33,740 nucleotides of DNA, taken from Mycobacteriales bacterium. GTDB taxonomy: Bacteria > Actinomycetota > Actinomycetes > BP-191. Positions 7,091 to 14,346 of the stretch are shown here, piece by piece. The stretch is from the NCBI GenBank assembly GCA_035714365.1, contig DASTMB010000081.1, positions 1 through 33,740 of the forward strand, given 5' to 3'. A program made the position numbers and the translations under genes. The notes beneath the pieces are model-generated. The model worked only from the letters and a program-made list of their open reading frames with translations, had not been told where the DNA came from and searched no databases. Each line of letters opens with the position of its first letter. The stretch's first letter is position 1.

Positions 7091-8374
7091 TCACACGCCG
7101 GTCCGCAGCGCCCCCGGGAAGCCGGCGTCGGCCTCCCAGATGTCGGTGAAGACCATCGCGCAGTTCGTCGCGGTGCTCGAGTGCGTCCCGCCGCTGAGGA
7201 TGCCGCGGGCGGTGATGCCGCCGTCGGTGCGGACGGTGTAGACGGGGGCGCCGGAGTCGCCGTGCTGCGAGCACGAGCCGTAGCGGAACGCCATGACCGC
7301 CGGCCGGACCGTCTCGCCGTTCGTGTACCGGTAGCTGGCGGAGATCTCGCCGACGTACCAGCCGCACTGCTCGCCGGAGACGTAGCCGCCGAAGCACGGC
7401 TTGTCGCCGATGATCGCCCGCCGGTTCAGCATCTCCTTGACGACCGCGGACGACGACGACGTGGGGCCGCCGCGGTAGATGTACGGCCACGTGGCCCCGC
7501 CCTTGTCCAGCAGGATGTACGCGAGGTCGCCGTGGTAGGTCGTCTGGCCGGTCATGTAGACCGTCCCGGTGCCGTCGGTCCACGACTCGCGGTAGCCCGA
7601 CCGCACGTTGCCCATGTACGTGTCGATCGACGCCGTACCGGAGTAGATCCAGCCGCCGTTCGGCGCGCAGTGCCCGGCGGTGATCATCACGTAGTTCGCG
7701 TTGTACCAGCTGAACCCGGCCGTGCAGGATGCGCCGTTCTGGTCCTCGATCTTCGCGCCGCCGTAGTACGGCGAGATGTCCTGCTGCCGGTTCGCCATGA
7801 GGCTGCCGCGGTTCGGGTCGACGCGCACCGCGACCGCGCGCGTGCCGTAGCGGCGCGCCAGCGCGCGCAGCAACGGCTCGCTGCGGCGTTCGACGGTGAC
7901 GAGCACGCGGTCGTGCTCCGGGTCGGGCGAGGCGACGTAGACCAGGTGCCCGTCCGGCACGTCGGCGTCGGTCAGCGCGATCGCGTCCTGCTGGATGCGG
8001 TCGAGCTCGGCCCGGCTCGCCACCACCCGCCGGACGCGCCGCGGCACCGCCGCGCCGCGCGCGGGCACGAACGCCGCGGCCGTGGCCAGGCCGGCCGGCG
8101 TCACCGCGTCGAGGACGACGGTGCCGGAACGCCGGTCCACCCACGGGTAGCCGAGGTCGGCCGGGTGCCGTTCCGAGAGCGTCCACGCGTCGTCCAGCGC
8201 GCCGGCGACCTCCTCGGTCACCGGCGGCACCTCCGTGATCCGCGTCGGGAGCACCGTGAGCCCGCTGGGCTCCGCCCGCGCCGCGACCGGCGCCGAGACC
8301 GCGGCGAGCGCGCTCAGCGCGGCCGCCCCTACCAGTACGCGACCGCGGTGCGGTCGCCGCGCACGACGTGCCAT
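7091..8374 (-). CDS. Secreted streptogrisin/trypsin-like serine protease with pro-region
   Basis: 427 aa. The ATG at 8374 is preceded by GGAGGAGGGG. A signal peptide occupies residues 1-35 (RR, hydrophobic core, VAARA). Residues 36-200 form a pro-region with no catalytic motifs, typical of alpha-lytic/streptogrisin proteases that need an N-terminal chaperone for folding. The protease domain carries His235 (I-T-A-G-H-C), Asp283 (H-G-D-L-A-Y-I) and Ser374 (H-G-D-S-G-A-P). Cysteine pairs C217/C236, C327/C337 and C368/C405 could be the family disulfides. The product is an extracellular protease. It ends 19 bases from the convergent rsbP stop. It is larger than the other trypsin-like enzyme at 2419 and only distantly similar to it. 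Confidence 0.9.
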   Translation of the reverse strand: MARRARRPHRGRVLVGAAALSALAAVSAPVAARAEPSGLTVLPTRITEVPPVTEEVAGALDDAWTLSERHPADLGYPWVDRRSGTVVLDAVTPAGLATAAAFVPARGAAVPRRVRRVVASRAELDRIQQDAIALTDADVPDGHLVYVASPDPEHDRVLVTVERRSEPLLRALARRYGTRAVAVRVDPNRGSLMANRQQDISPYYGGAKIEDQNGASCTAGFSWYNANYVMITAGHCAPNGGWIYSGTASIDTYMGNVRSGYRESWTDGTGTVYMTGQTTYHGDLAYILLDKGGATWPYIYRGGPTSSSSAVVKEMLNRRAIIGDKPCFGGYVSGEQCGWYVGEISASYRYTNGETVRPAVMAFRYGSCSQHGDSGAPVYTVRTDGGITARGILSGGTHSSTATNCAMVFTDIWEADAGFPGALRTGV

Positions 8375-8423
8375 GGCCCCTCCTCCATGCCGTCCGCGCC
8401 GGACGGCTCCGGGGCGGGGACGG

Positions 8424-8429
8424 ACCGTA
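8424..8429 (-). promoter_or_regulatory. -10 box TACGGT for the protease at 7091-8374
   Basis: TACGGT on the minus strand fits TANNNT and would give a leader of about 43 nt holding the strong GGAGGAGG ribosome site. No clear -35 is seen. Confidence 0.45.
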
Positions 8430-8524
8430 CTGCCGTTCGCCGCGCGGCGATACGGGGGTGCCCCTCCCGCAAACTCGCTGGACGCGGCCCCGGGGTCACG
8501 GTGGGATGCGCGGCGATGCCCAGG

Positions 8525-9415
8525 ATGCACGCGGACGAGGTGGAGATCGGGCCGGACCTCGTCCGGCGGCTGCTGCGCGCGCAGCTCCCGCGGTGGGCCG
8601 ACCTGCCGCTGACCCACCTGTCCTCGGCCGGCACCGACAACACCATCTACCGGCTCGGCGACGACCTCGCCGTGCGGCTGCGCCGCCGCCCCGGCGCCGC
8701 CGGCCAGGTGGACAAGGAGTACGCCTGGCTGCCGCTGCTCGCGCCGCACCTGCCGGCGGAGGTCCCGGTCCCGCTCGCGCTCGGCGGGCCGGGCGAGGGG
8801 TACCCGTGGACGTGGTCGGTCTGCCGCTGGGTGCACGGCGACGTCGTGCCGACCGACGGGCTGCCCGACGCGGCGGCGCTGGCGTGCGACCTGGCGGCGT
8901 TCGTCGTCGCGCTGCGCGGCTGCGACGCGACCGGCGGGCCGCCGCCCGGCGACCACAACTTCGGCCGCGGCGTCCCGCTCGCCGCCCGCGACGCGCTGAC
9001 CCGCCGCTGCCTCGCCGAGCTCGGCGACCTGGTCGACGCGGCGGCCGTGCTGCGCGTGTGGGAGGCGGCGTTGCGCGCGCCGGTGTGGGACCGGCCGCCG
9101 GTGTGGGTCCACGGCGACCTCCAGTCCGGCAACCTGGTCGCCCGCGACGGCCGGCTGCGCGGCGTCATCGACTTCGGCGGCCTCGGGGTCGGCGACCCCG
9201 CCGTCGACCTCCTCCCGGCGTGGAACCTGCTGCCCGCCACGGCCCGCGCCACCTACCGCGCGGCAACGGGCGCCGACGACGCGACGTGGGAACGCGGCCG
9301 CGCGTGGGCGCTGTCCGTCGCCGTCGTCGCGCTGCCGTACTACCTGCACACCAACCCGGCGATCGTCGCGCAGTCCTGGCACGTCGTCGCCGAGGTGCTC
9401 GCGGACGCCGCCTAG
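8525..9415 (+). CDS. Aminoglycoside phosphotransferase-fold (APH) kinase
   Basis: 296 aa from ATG 8525, whose N-terminus MHADEVEIG I recall as typical of this family; an in-frame ATG at 8516 would add three residues and neither has a strong ribosome site. APH-fold motifs are clear: the N-lobe 'SSAGTDNTIYRLGDDLAVRLRRR', the catalytic loop H-G-D-L-Q-S-G-N (Asp198, Asn203) and the metal-binding V-I-D-F-G-G (Asp216) followed by GVGDPAVDL. These enzymes move phosphate from ATP or GTP to a hydroxyl of a small molecule. Family members modify aminoglycosides, macrolides, homoserine or choline, so resistance is not implied. The stop shares the CTAG at 9412-9415 with hrpA on the other strand. Confidence 0.85.
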   Translation: MHADEVEIGPDLVRRLLRAQLPRWADLPLTHLSSAGTDNTIYRLGDDLAVRLRRRPGAAGQVDKEYAWLPLLAPHLPAEVPVPLALGGPGEGYPWTWSVCRWVHGDVVPTDGLPDAAALACDLAAFVVALRGCDATGGPPPGDHNFGRGVPLAARDALTRRCLAELGDLVDAAAVLRVWEAALRAPVWDRPPVWVHGDLQSGNLVARDGRLRGVIDFGGLGVGDPAVDLLPAWNLLPATARATYRAATGADDATWERGRAWALSVAVVALPYYLHTNPAIVAQSWHVVAEVLADAA

Positions 9416-12400
9416 ACCAGGTCGTCCATCGCGCGCAGCACGCGCTTCTCCGACACCGGGAACGCCGTGCGCATCGTCGGCGCGAACAGCTGCACCCGCA
9501 GCTCCTCGATCATCCAGCGGACGTGCCGCACCGCCTCGTCGTGCCGCCGCGCCGGCGGCAGCCCGCGCAGCAGCTCGTCGTACTCGTCCTCGAGCTGCCG
9601 GACCACCTGCGCGTTGAGCCGGTCCCGGCCCGGGTCGCGCGGCAGGCGTTCCAGCCGGACCTCGACCGCCTGGAGGTAGCGCGGCAGGTCGCGCAGCCGC
9701 TGCCGACCCGTCTCCGCCACGAACCCCTCGTGCACCAGGCGGTCGAGCTGCCGGTCCACGTCCGCCGGCAACGCCGCGCGGTCGCGCACCCGCCGCGCCG
9801 CGGCGAGCGCCTCCCCTGCCGCCACCACCACCTCGAACGTCGCGTCCGCCAGCTCCGGCCGCACCCGGTCGCGCAGCTCGGCGAACGCCGCCTCCGTCCA
9901 CGGCGGCTCGTCCACCAGCGAGTCGAGCGCGGCGACGACGCAGTCGTCCAGCAGCGCCGGCACCGACGGGTACGGGCTGGCCGGCAACGCCAGCTTCACC
10001 TGCTTCGGCAGCCGGCCGACGACGGCGCGCACCGGGTTGCCGAGGCCGAGCAGCAGCAGGCGGCGGACGCCCGCGCGGTGCGCCACGCGCTGCTCCGCCT
10101 CCGTCGCCAGCACCCGCACGCCGACCGTCGCGCCCTCGTCCACCAGCGCCGGGAACCCCTGCACCGTCCCGCTCGCGAACGTCCGCGGCACATCCGTCCA
10201 CGCCGTCAGTCCGCGGCGTTCGACCTCGGTCGCCGCCGACGACAGCGCCTCCAGCACGGCCGGCCAGGCCTTGGCGCGCAAGGCTTCCAGGTCCTTCCCG
10301 GCCGCGACCTCGCGCCCGCGCTCGTCCACCACGCGGACCGTCATGCGCAGGTGCGGCGGCACGCGCGACCAGTCCCACGCGTCGTACGGCACCACGACGC
10401 CGGTCATCCGCCGCAGCTCGTCGGCGAGCACGTCGAGCAGCGGCCCCGACCGCGGCACGACCCGCCGCAGCACCGCCGCCGCCGTGTCCGGCACCGGCAC
10501 GAGGCCGACGCGCAACGGCTTCGGCAGCGACCGCAGCAGCGCCGTCACCAGGTCGAGCCGCAGCCCCGCCACCTGCCAGGTCAGGTCGTCGCCGTCGACG
10601 CGCGGCAGCACCGCGAGCGGCACCTCGACCGTCACGCCGTCGGCCGGGTCGCCCGGGTCGAACCGGTACGTCAACGGCAGGTGCAGGTCGCCCTGCACCC
10701 ACTCGCCGGGGAACTCGCCGAGGTCGACGCCGGCGCGCAGCACCAGGTCGCGCGGGAACGTCAGCAGGTCCGGCGTCGCGCGGCGCGCCTGCTTCCACCA
10801 CGCGTCGAAGTGCCGCGCCGACACGACGTCGGCGGGGATGCGCGCGTCGTAGAAGTCGTGCAGCGCCTGGTCCTCCACGACCAGGTCGCGCCGCCGCGCC
10901 CGGTGCTCCAGGTCCTCGACGTCGGCGAGCAGCGCGCGGTTGGCGGCGAAGAACGCGTGGTGCGTCTCCCAGTCGCCCTCCACCAGCGCCGAGCGGATGA
11001 ACAGCTCGCGCGACACCGCCGGGTCGATCCGCCCGTAGTCGACCGTGCGGCCGGTGACGAGCGGGATGCCGTAGAGCGTGACGCGTTCCGTCGCCACGAC
11101 CGAGCCGCGCTTGCGCGACCAGCGCGGCTCGCTGTAGCGGCGCACCACCAGGTGCCCCGCCAGCGGCTCCACCCACTCCGGCTCGATCCGCGCGCAGATC
11201 CGCCCCCACAGCCGCGACGTCTCCACCAGCTCGGCCGCCACCACCCACCGCGGCGGCTTCTTGAACAGCGCGCTGCCCGGGAACACCGCGAACTTCGCGC
11301 CGCGCGCGCCCAGGTACTCGTTGCGGTCGGCCTCCTTCAGGCCGACGTGCGAGAGCAGACCGGCGAGCAGCGCGCCGTGCACGCGCCGGCCGTCCGCCGG
11401 CGTCGCCGCCTCGTGCAGCCCCAGGTCGGCGGCGATGCGGGCGAGCTGGCCGTGCAGGTCCTGCCACTCGCGCACCCGCAGGTAGTGCAGGAACTCCGCC
11501 TTGCAGAGCCGCCGGAACGCGCTGGAGGACAGCGCGTCCTGGCGTTCCTGGAGGTGGTCCCACAGCTTCAGGTAGGCGAGGAAGTCCGACGCCGGGTCGG
11601 CGAACCGCGCGTGCATCGCGTCCGCCGCCTGCTGCTTGTCGGCGGGGCGTTCGCGCGGGTCCTGCACCGTCAGCGCCGCGGCGATCACGAGCACCTCGCG
11701 GAGGCAGCCGTTGCCGTCCGCCTCGAGCACCATCCGCCCGAACCGCGGGTCGAGCGGGAGCTGCGCCAGCCGCCGCCCGAGCGGCGTCAGCCGCGGCTCG
11801 CCCCGCCCCTCCTCCAGCGCGCCCAGCTCGTGCAGCAACGCCACCCCGTCGCGCACCGCGCGCCGGTCCGGCGGGTCCACGAACGGGAACTCCTCGACCT
11901 GCCCGAGCCCCAGCGCCGCCATCCGCAGCACCACGCTGGCGAGGTTCGTGCGCTGGATCTCGGGGTCGGTGTACTCCGGCCGCGCGAGGAAGTCCTCCTC
12001 CGAGTAGAGCCGCACGCAGATGCCCTCCGCGACGCGGCCGCAGCGGCCCTTGCGTTGGTTCGCCGACGCCTGGCTGACCGCCTCGATCGGCAGGCGTTGC
12101 ACCTTCAGCCTCGTGCTGTAGCGCGAGATGCGCGCCGTGCCCGGGTCGACCACGTAGCGGATGCCGGGGACCGTCAGGCTGGTCTCCGCGACGTTCGTGG
12201 CGAGCACCACGCGGCGGCCGTTCGACCGCTCGAAGACGCGGTGCTGCTCCGCGTGCGACAGCCGCGCGTACAGCGGCAGCACCTCCGTGTCGCGCAGGTC
12301 CAGCCGGCGCAGCGCGTCCGCCGTGTCGCGGATCTCGCGCTCGCCGGACAGGAACACCAGCACGTCCCCCGGCCCCTCGTGCCGCACCTCCCGCACCGCG

Positions 12401-13191
12401 TCGACCACCGCCTGCACCGGGTCGGTGTCCTCGTCCGGCGGGCGGTAACGCACCTCCACCGGGTACGTCCGCCCGCTCACTGTCATTACGGGCGCGCCGC
12501 CGAAGTGCGCGCTGAACCGTTCCGTCTCGATCGTCGCGCTGGTGACGATCACCTTCAGGTCCGGCCGGCGCGGCAGCAGCCGCTTCAGGTAGCCGAGGAG
12601 GAAGTCGACGTTCAGGCTGCGCTCGTGCGCCTCGTCGATGATCAGCGTGTCGTACTGGCGCAGCTCGCGGTCGCTCTGGATCTCCGCCAGCAGCACGCCG
12701 TCGGTCATCAGCTTCACGAGCGTGTCGTCATTCGATCGGTCCGCGAAGCGCACCTTGAAACCCACCGTCGTGCCGAGGTCGGTACCCAGCTCCTCCGCGA
12801 TGCGGTCCGCGACCGTCCGCGCCGCCAGCCGCCGCGGCTGCGAGTGCCCGATCGTGCCCCTGATGCCGCGGCCGAGCTCCAGGCAGATCTTCGGGAGCTG
12901 CGTCGTCTTCCCCGACCCCGTCTCACCCGCGACCACCACCACCTGGTGGCCCGCGATCGCCTCCGCCAGCGCGTCCTTCGCCTGGCTCACCGGCAGTTCG
13001 GGTGGGTACGTGATGGTTGGCCGGTTCGCGAGCCGGCGCGCGATGCGCTGCTCGGCGCGCCCCACCTCGGCGGCGAGACGTTCCAGCGGCTCGCGTCCCT
13101 GCTCCAACCGCCGGCGCAGCCGGTGCTCGTCGCGCAACGTCAGGGAAGGGAGGCGGTCGAGCAGCGCGGGGGTGCTCGGGGTCGTCGCCAT
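9412..13191 (-). CDS. hrpA: ATP-dependent RNA helicase HrpA (DEAH box)
   Basis: 1259 aa, close to the roughly 1300 usual for HrpA. Motif I G-E-T-G-S-G-K-T is at 89-96, the DEAH box at 186-189, motif III S-A-T at 218-220. Later helicase motifs appear in 'VLATNVAETSLTVPGIRYVVDPG' and 'QRKGRCGRVAEG'. Winged-helix, ratchet and OB-like segments follow, then the long HrpA C-terminal domain (DUF3418-like region from about residue 640). HrpA unwinds RNA with ATP and in E. coli rescues stalled ribosomes; that activity is inferred from the family. The ATG at 13191 lies ten bases behind a TAGGCT -10 box, so the mRNA is nearly leaderless. It is transcribed alone and converges on the APH gene. Confidence 0.93.
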   Translation of the reverse strand: MATTPSTPALLDRLPSLTLRDEHRLRRRLEQGREPLERLAAEVGRAEQRIARRLANRPTITYPPELPVSQAKDALAEAIAGHQVVVVAGETGSGKTTQLPKICLELGRGIRGTIGHSQPRRLAARTVADRIAEELGTDLGTTVGFKVRFADRSNDDTLVKLMTDGVLLAEIQSDRELRQYDTLIIDEAHERSLNVDFLLGYLKRLLPRRPDLKVIVTSATIETERFSAHFGGAPVMTVSGRTYPVEVRYRPPDEDTDPVQAVVDAVREVRHEGPGDVLVFLSGEREIRDTADALRRLDLRDTEVLPLYARLSHAEQHRVFERSNGRRVVLATNVAETSLTVPGIRYVVDPGTARISRYSTRLKVQRLPIEAVSQASANQRKGRCGRVAEGICVRLYSEEDFLARPEYTDPEIQRTNLASVVLRMAALGLGQVEEFPFVDPPDRRAVRDGVALLHELGALEEGRGEPRLTPLGRRLAQLPLDPRFGRMVLEADGNGCLREVLVIAAALTVQDPRERPADKQQAADAMHARFADPASDFLAYLKLWDHLQERQDALSSSAFRRLCKAEFLHYLRVREWQDLHGQLARIAADLGLHEAATPADGRRVHGALLAGLLSHVGLKEADRNEYLGARGAKFAVFPGSALFKKPPRWVVAAELVETSRLWGRICARIEPEWVEPLAGHLVVRRYSEPRWSRKRGSVVATERVTLYGIPLVTGRTVDYGRIDPAVSRELFIRSALVEGDWETHHAFFAANRALLADVEDLEHRARRRDLVVEDQALHDFYDARIPADVVSARHFDAWWKQARRATPDLLTFPRDLVLRAGVDLGEFPGEWVQGDLHLPLTYRFDPGDPADGVTVEVPLAVLPRVDGDDLTWQVAGLRLDLVTALLRSLPKPLRVGLVPVPDTAAAVLRRVVPRSGPLLDVLADELRRMTGVVVPYDAWDWSRVPPHLRMTVRVVDERGREVAAGKDLEALRAKAWPAVLEALSSAATEVERRGLTAWTDVPRTFASGTVQGFPALVDEGATVGVRVLATEAEQRVAHRAGVRRLLLLGLGNPVRAVVGRLPKQVKLALPASPYPSVPALLDDCVVAALDSLVDEPPWTEAAFAELRDRVRPELADATFEVVVAAGEALAAARRVRDRAALPADVDRQLDRLVHEGFVAETGRQRLRDLPRYLQAVEVRLERLPRDPGRDRLNAQVVRQLEDEYDELLRGLPPARRHDEAVRHVRWMIEELRVQLFAPTMRTAFPVSEKRVLRAMDDLV

Positions 13192-13201
13192 GGCGCCGTT
13201 C

Positions 13202-13207
13202 AGCCTA
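13202..13207 (-). promoter_or_regulatory. -10 box TAGGCT of hrpA
   Basis: TAGGCT read on the minus strand fits TANNNT. Ten bases separate it from the hrpA ATG, giving a leader of only a few nucleotides and no ribosome site. Confidence 0.5.
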
Positions 13208-13397
13208 GGTCCCCAAGCGCACGCCGACACCCTGATAACGGATGGCGGGAGAACCAGGCGGCTGTTCGGCGGACGGCGGACAATCTGCTCGTGCCTGTCG
13301 TCGTCCGCGCCCGTGATAGAGAGTTGGGTTCGGGGTCGCAACGTCCGCTCATGCCGCAACGGGAGTGGCGGTGATGCCGGGCGGTCGGCGGGCGGCG

Positions 13398-13411
13398 CTG
13401 CGTCGACGCAG
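13398..13411. repeat. 14-bp perfect palindrome, possible operator
   Basis: CTGCGTCGACGCAG is fully self-complementary without a spacer. It lies in the 287-base gap between hrpA and the small gene at 13479, 56 bases upstream of that gene's -10 box. A regulator site is possible; in GC-rich DNA short palindromes also arise by chance. Confidence 0.35.
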
Positions 13412-13466
13412 TCGTGTGCCTGCCACGGCGACTGCAACTTAGCCGCGCGTGATCGTTGCCCGGCCC

Positions 13467-13472
13467 TACGGT
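13467..13472 (+). promoter_or_regulatory. -10 box TACGGT of leaderless gene at 13479
   Basis: TACGGT fits TANNNT and six bases separate it from the ATG at 13479. No ribosome site precedes the ATG, consistent with a leaderless transcript. Confidence 0.6.
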
Positions 13473-13478
13473 CTCACC

Positions 13479-13805
13479 ATGGCCCTGACACCTGACCAGC
13501 GCAGTGCACAGCGACGCCTCATCGGCCTTGTCCGCGTCGGCAGCAACGGCTCCCTGAGCCGTGAGCACGGACTTGGCTGGTGGCGCGAGGAGACGGACGG
13601 CGAGTGGAAGAGTGGACACAACGACATCACGGAGATGTTCGAGGCTCTCGGCATCCCCTACGACGTCACGATCGAGAAGCGACCGATCCGCGGACGCGTC
13701 CGAGCGGTCATCGGCGCCTACGTCGCATGGGATGACCTCCCAGCTGTCGTGCGCTGGATGCCTTCGTTCCAGCAGTTGATCGACCAGGTGGAGGCTGGCG
13801 GCTAG
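13479..13805 (+). CDS. Small hypothetical protein
   Basis: 108 aa, no signal peptide or membrane segment, so cytosolic. It begins 'MALTPDQRSAQRRLIGLVRVGSNGSLSREHGLGWW', is mixed in charge, and has several Trp/Tyr residues (WW, GAYVAWDDLP, VVRWMPSF). I do not recognise the family. The pattern, with a predicted helix-rich end and 'DLPAVVRWMPSFQQLIDQV', gives no motif for an active site. The start is supported by the TACGGT box six bases upstream. The gene and the 350 bases behind it are visibly less GC-rich than the rest of the window and lie next to the initiator tRNA, which hints at acquired DNA. A small hairpin (CCTACC/GGTAGG, 13823-13840) follows the stop and may help end the transcript. 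Confidence 0.6.
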   Translation: MALTPDQRSAQRRLIGLVRVGSNGSLSREHGLGWWREETDGEWKSGHNDITEMFEALGIPYDVTIEKRPIRGRVRAVIGAYVAWDDLPAVVRWMPSFQQLIDQVEAGG

Positions 13806-14168
13806 TGATGAGGCACACGCGCCTACCGGTTCGGGTAGGACAGTCGGTGCTGGCAACGACCGCTCTCGCAGCCGGTCGTACCGACCGCTGGGCGAGCGGT
13901 AGTGCCGGCTACCGACGTTCGCCATTGAATCCTGCGGTCAGTCCCCCGCTCCGCCAGGTACATGGCCGCACGCCGACCGGAAAACTGTCGGCGTACGTTG
14001 CGCGACCGCACAGACGGCAGTCCGAGGCGGGCGCACCCCGGCGGAGGCGCGCGTCGATCCCGATGGCACCAACGACGACCGAGAGGCATCCATCGGATGC
14101 GTCCCCGTGACGGGCGAGGCGCTCTCGTGCCGCGCAGCGCTTGGGGCAAATTGGGGGCAAATGATCTT
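13806..14168. other. Non-coding, less GC-rich stretch before the tRNA
   Basis: No frame here has a start, composition or motif I would call a gene. It holds small hairpins (13823-13840; GGTCG-tac-CGACC near 13873-13885; CCGCT/AGCGG after it). At 14141-14161 there is a tandem direct repeat, TTGGGGCAAA followed by TTGGGGGCAAA. From memory, such G/A-rich doublets occur near the ends of actinobacterial integrase genes at tRNA sites, but no integrase reading frame is recognisable. It may be a decayed insertion scar. Confidence 0.4.
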
Positions 14169-14201
14169 GAGGCCTGATCCGAAGGGTCCGGATCAGGCCT
14201 C
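14169..14201 (-). terminator. Terminator hairpin behind the initiator tRNA
   Basis: GAGGCCTGATCC at 14169-14180 and its exact reverse complement at 14190-14201 form a 12-bp stem with a nine-base loop. It begins 19 bases beyond the tRNA 3' end, the expected place for a terminator. There is no long U-run, as is common in actinobacteria. Confidence 0.7.
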
Positions 14202-14219
14202 TGACCTGCGCGTTCTTTG

Positions 14220-14293
14220 TAGCGGGGGCAGGATTTGAACCTGCGACCTCTGGGTTATGAGCCCAGCGAGCTACCGAGCTGCTCCACCCCGCG
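14220..14293 (-). tRNA. Initiator tRNA-fMet (CAT anticodon)
   Basis: A 74-nt cloverleaf is readable on the minus strand. The acceptor strand CGCGGGG pairs with CCCCGCT, leaving position 1 unpaired (C1 opposite U72), a hallmark of bacterial initiators. The anticodon stem ends in three G-C pairs (GGG-CTCATAA-CCC), the second initiator hallmark, with CAT at 14259-14257. The T arm is GCAGG-TTCAAAT-CCTGC. The discriminator is A73 and CCA is not encoded. It delivers formyl-methionine to the start codon. It lies directly downstream of the UPF0182 gene on the same strand, but has its own likely promoter. Confidence 0.95.
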
Positions 14294-14305
14294 TCGGTGT
14301 CGAGG

Positions 14306-14311
14306 ACACTA
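14306..14311 (-). promoter_or_regulatory. -10 box TAGTGT of the initiator tRNA
   Basis: TAGTGT on the minus strand lies 12 bases before the mature tRNA 5' end. A TTGGCG about 19 bases further upstream is a possible, slightly distant, -35. Confidence 0.4.
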
Positions 14312-14346
14312 CCTCAACCGCGGCCGGCCGCGCCAACCGGTACGCG

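Noticed and set aside
8525-9415. Antibiotic resistance kinase
   Set aside because: The APH fold covers many small-molecule kinases and nothing here fixes the substrate.
8368-13374. A 5-kb open plus-strand frame antisense to hrpA
   Set aside because: Arg/Gln/His/Leu-rich shadow of a real GC-rich gene; no domain, no start signal, and hrpA on the other strand carries all helicase motifs.
13806-14177. Integrase remnant or small genes beside the tRNA
   Set aside because: No frame shows the tyrosine-recombinase R-H-R-Y pattern, and no duplicate of the tRNA 3' end was found nearby.
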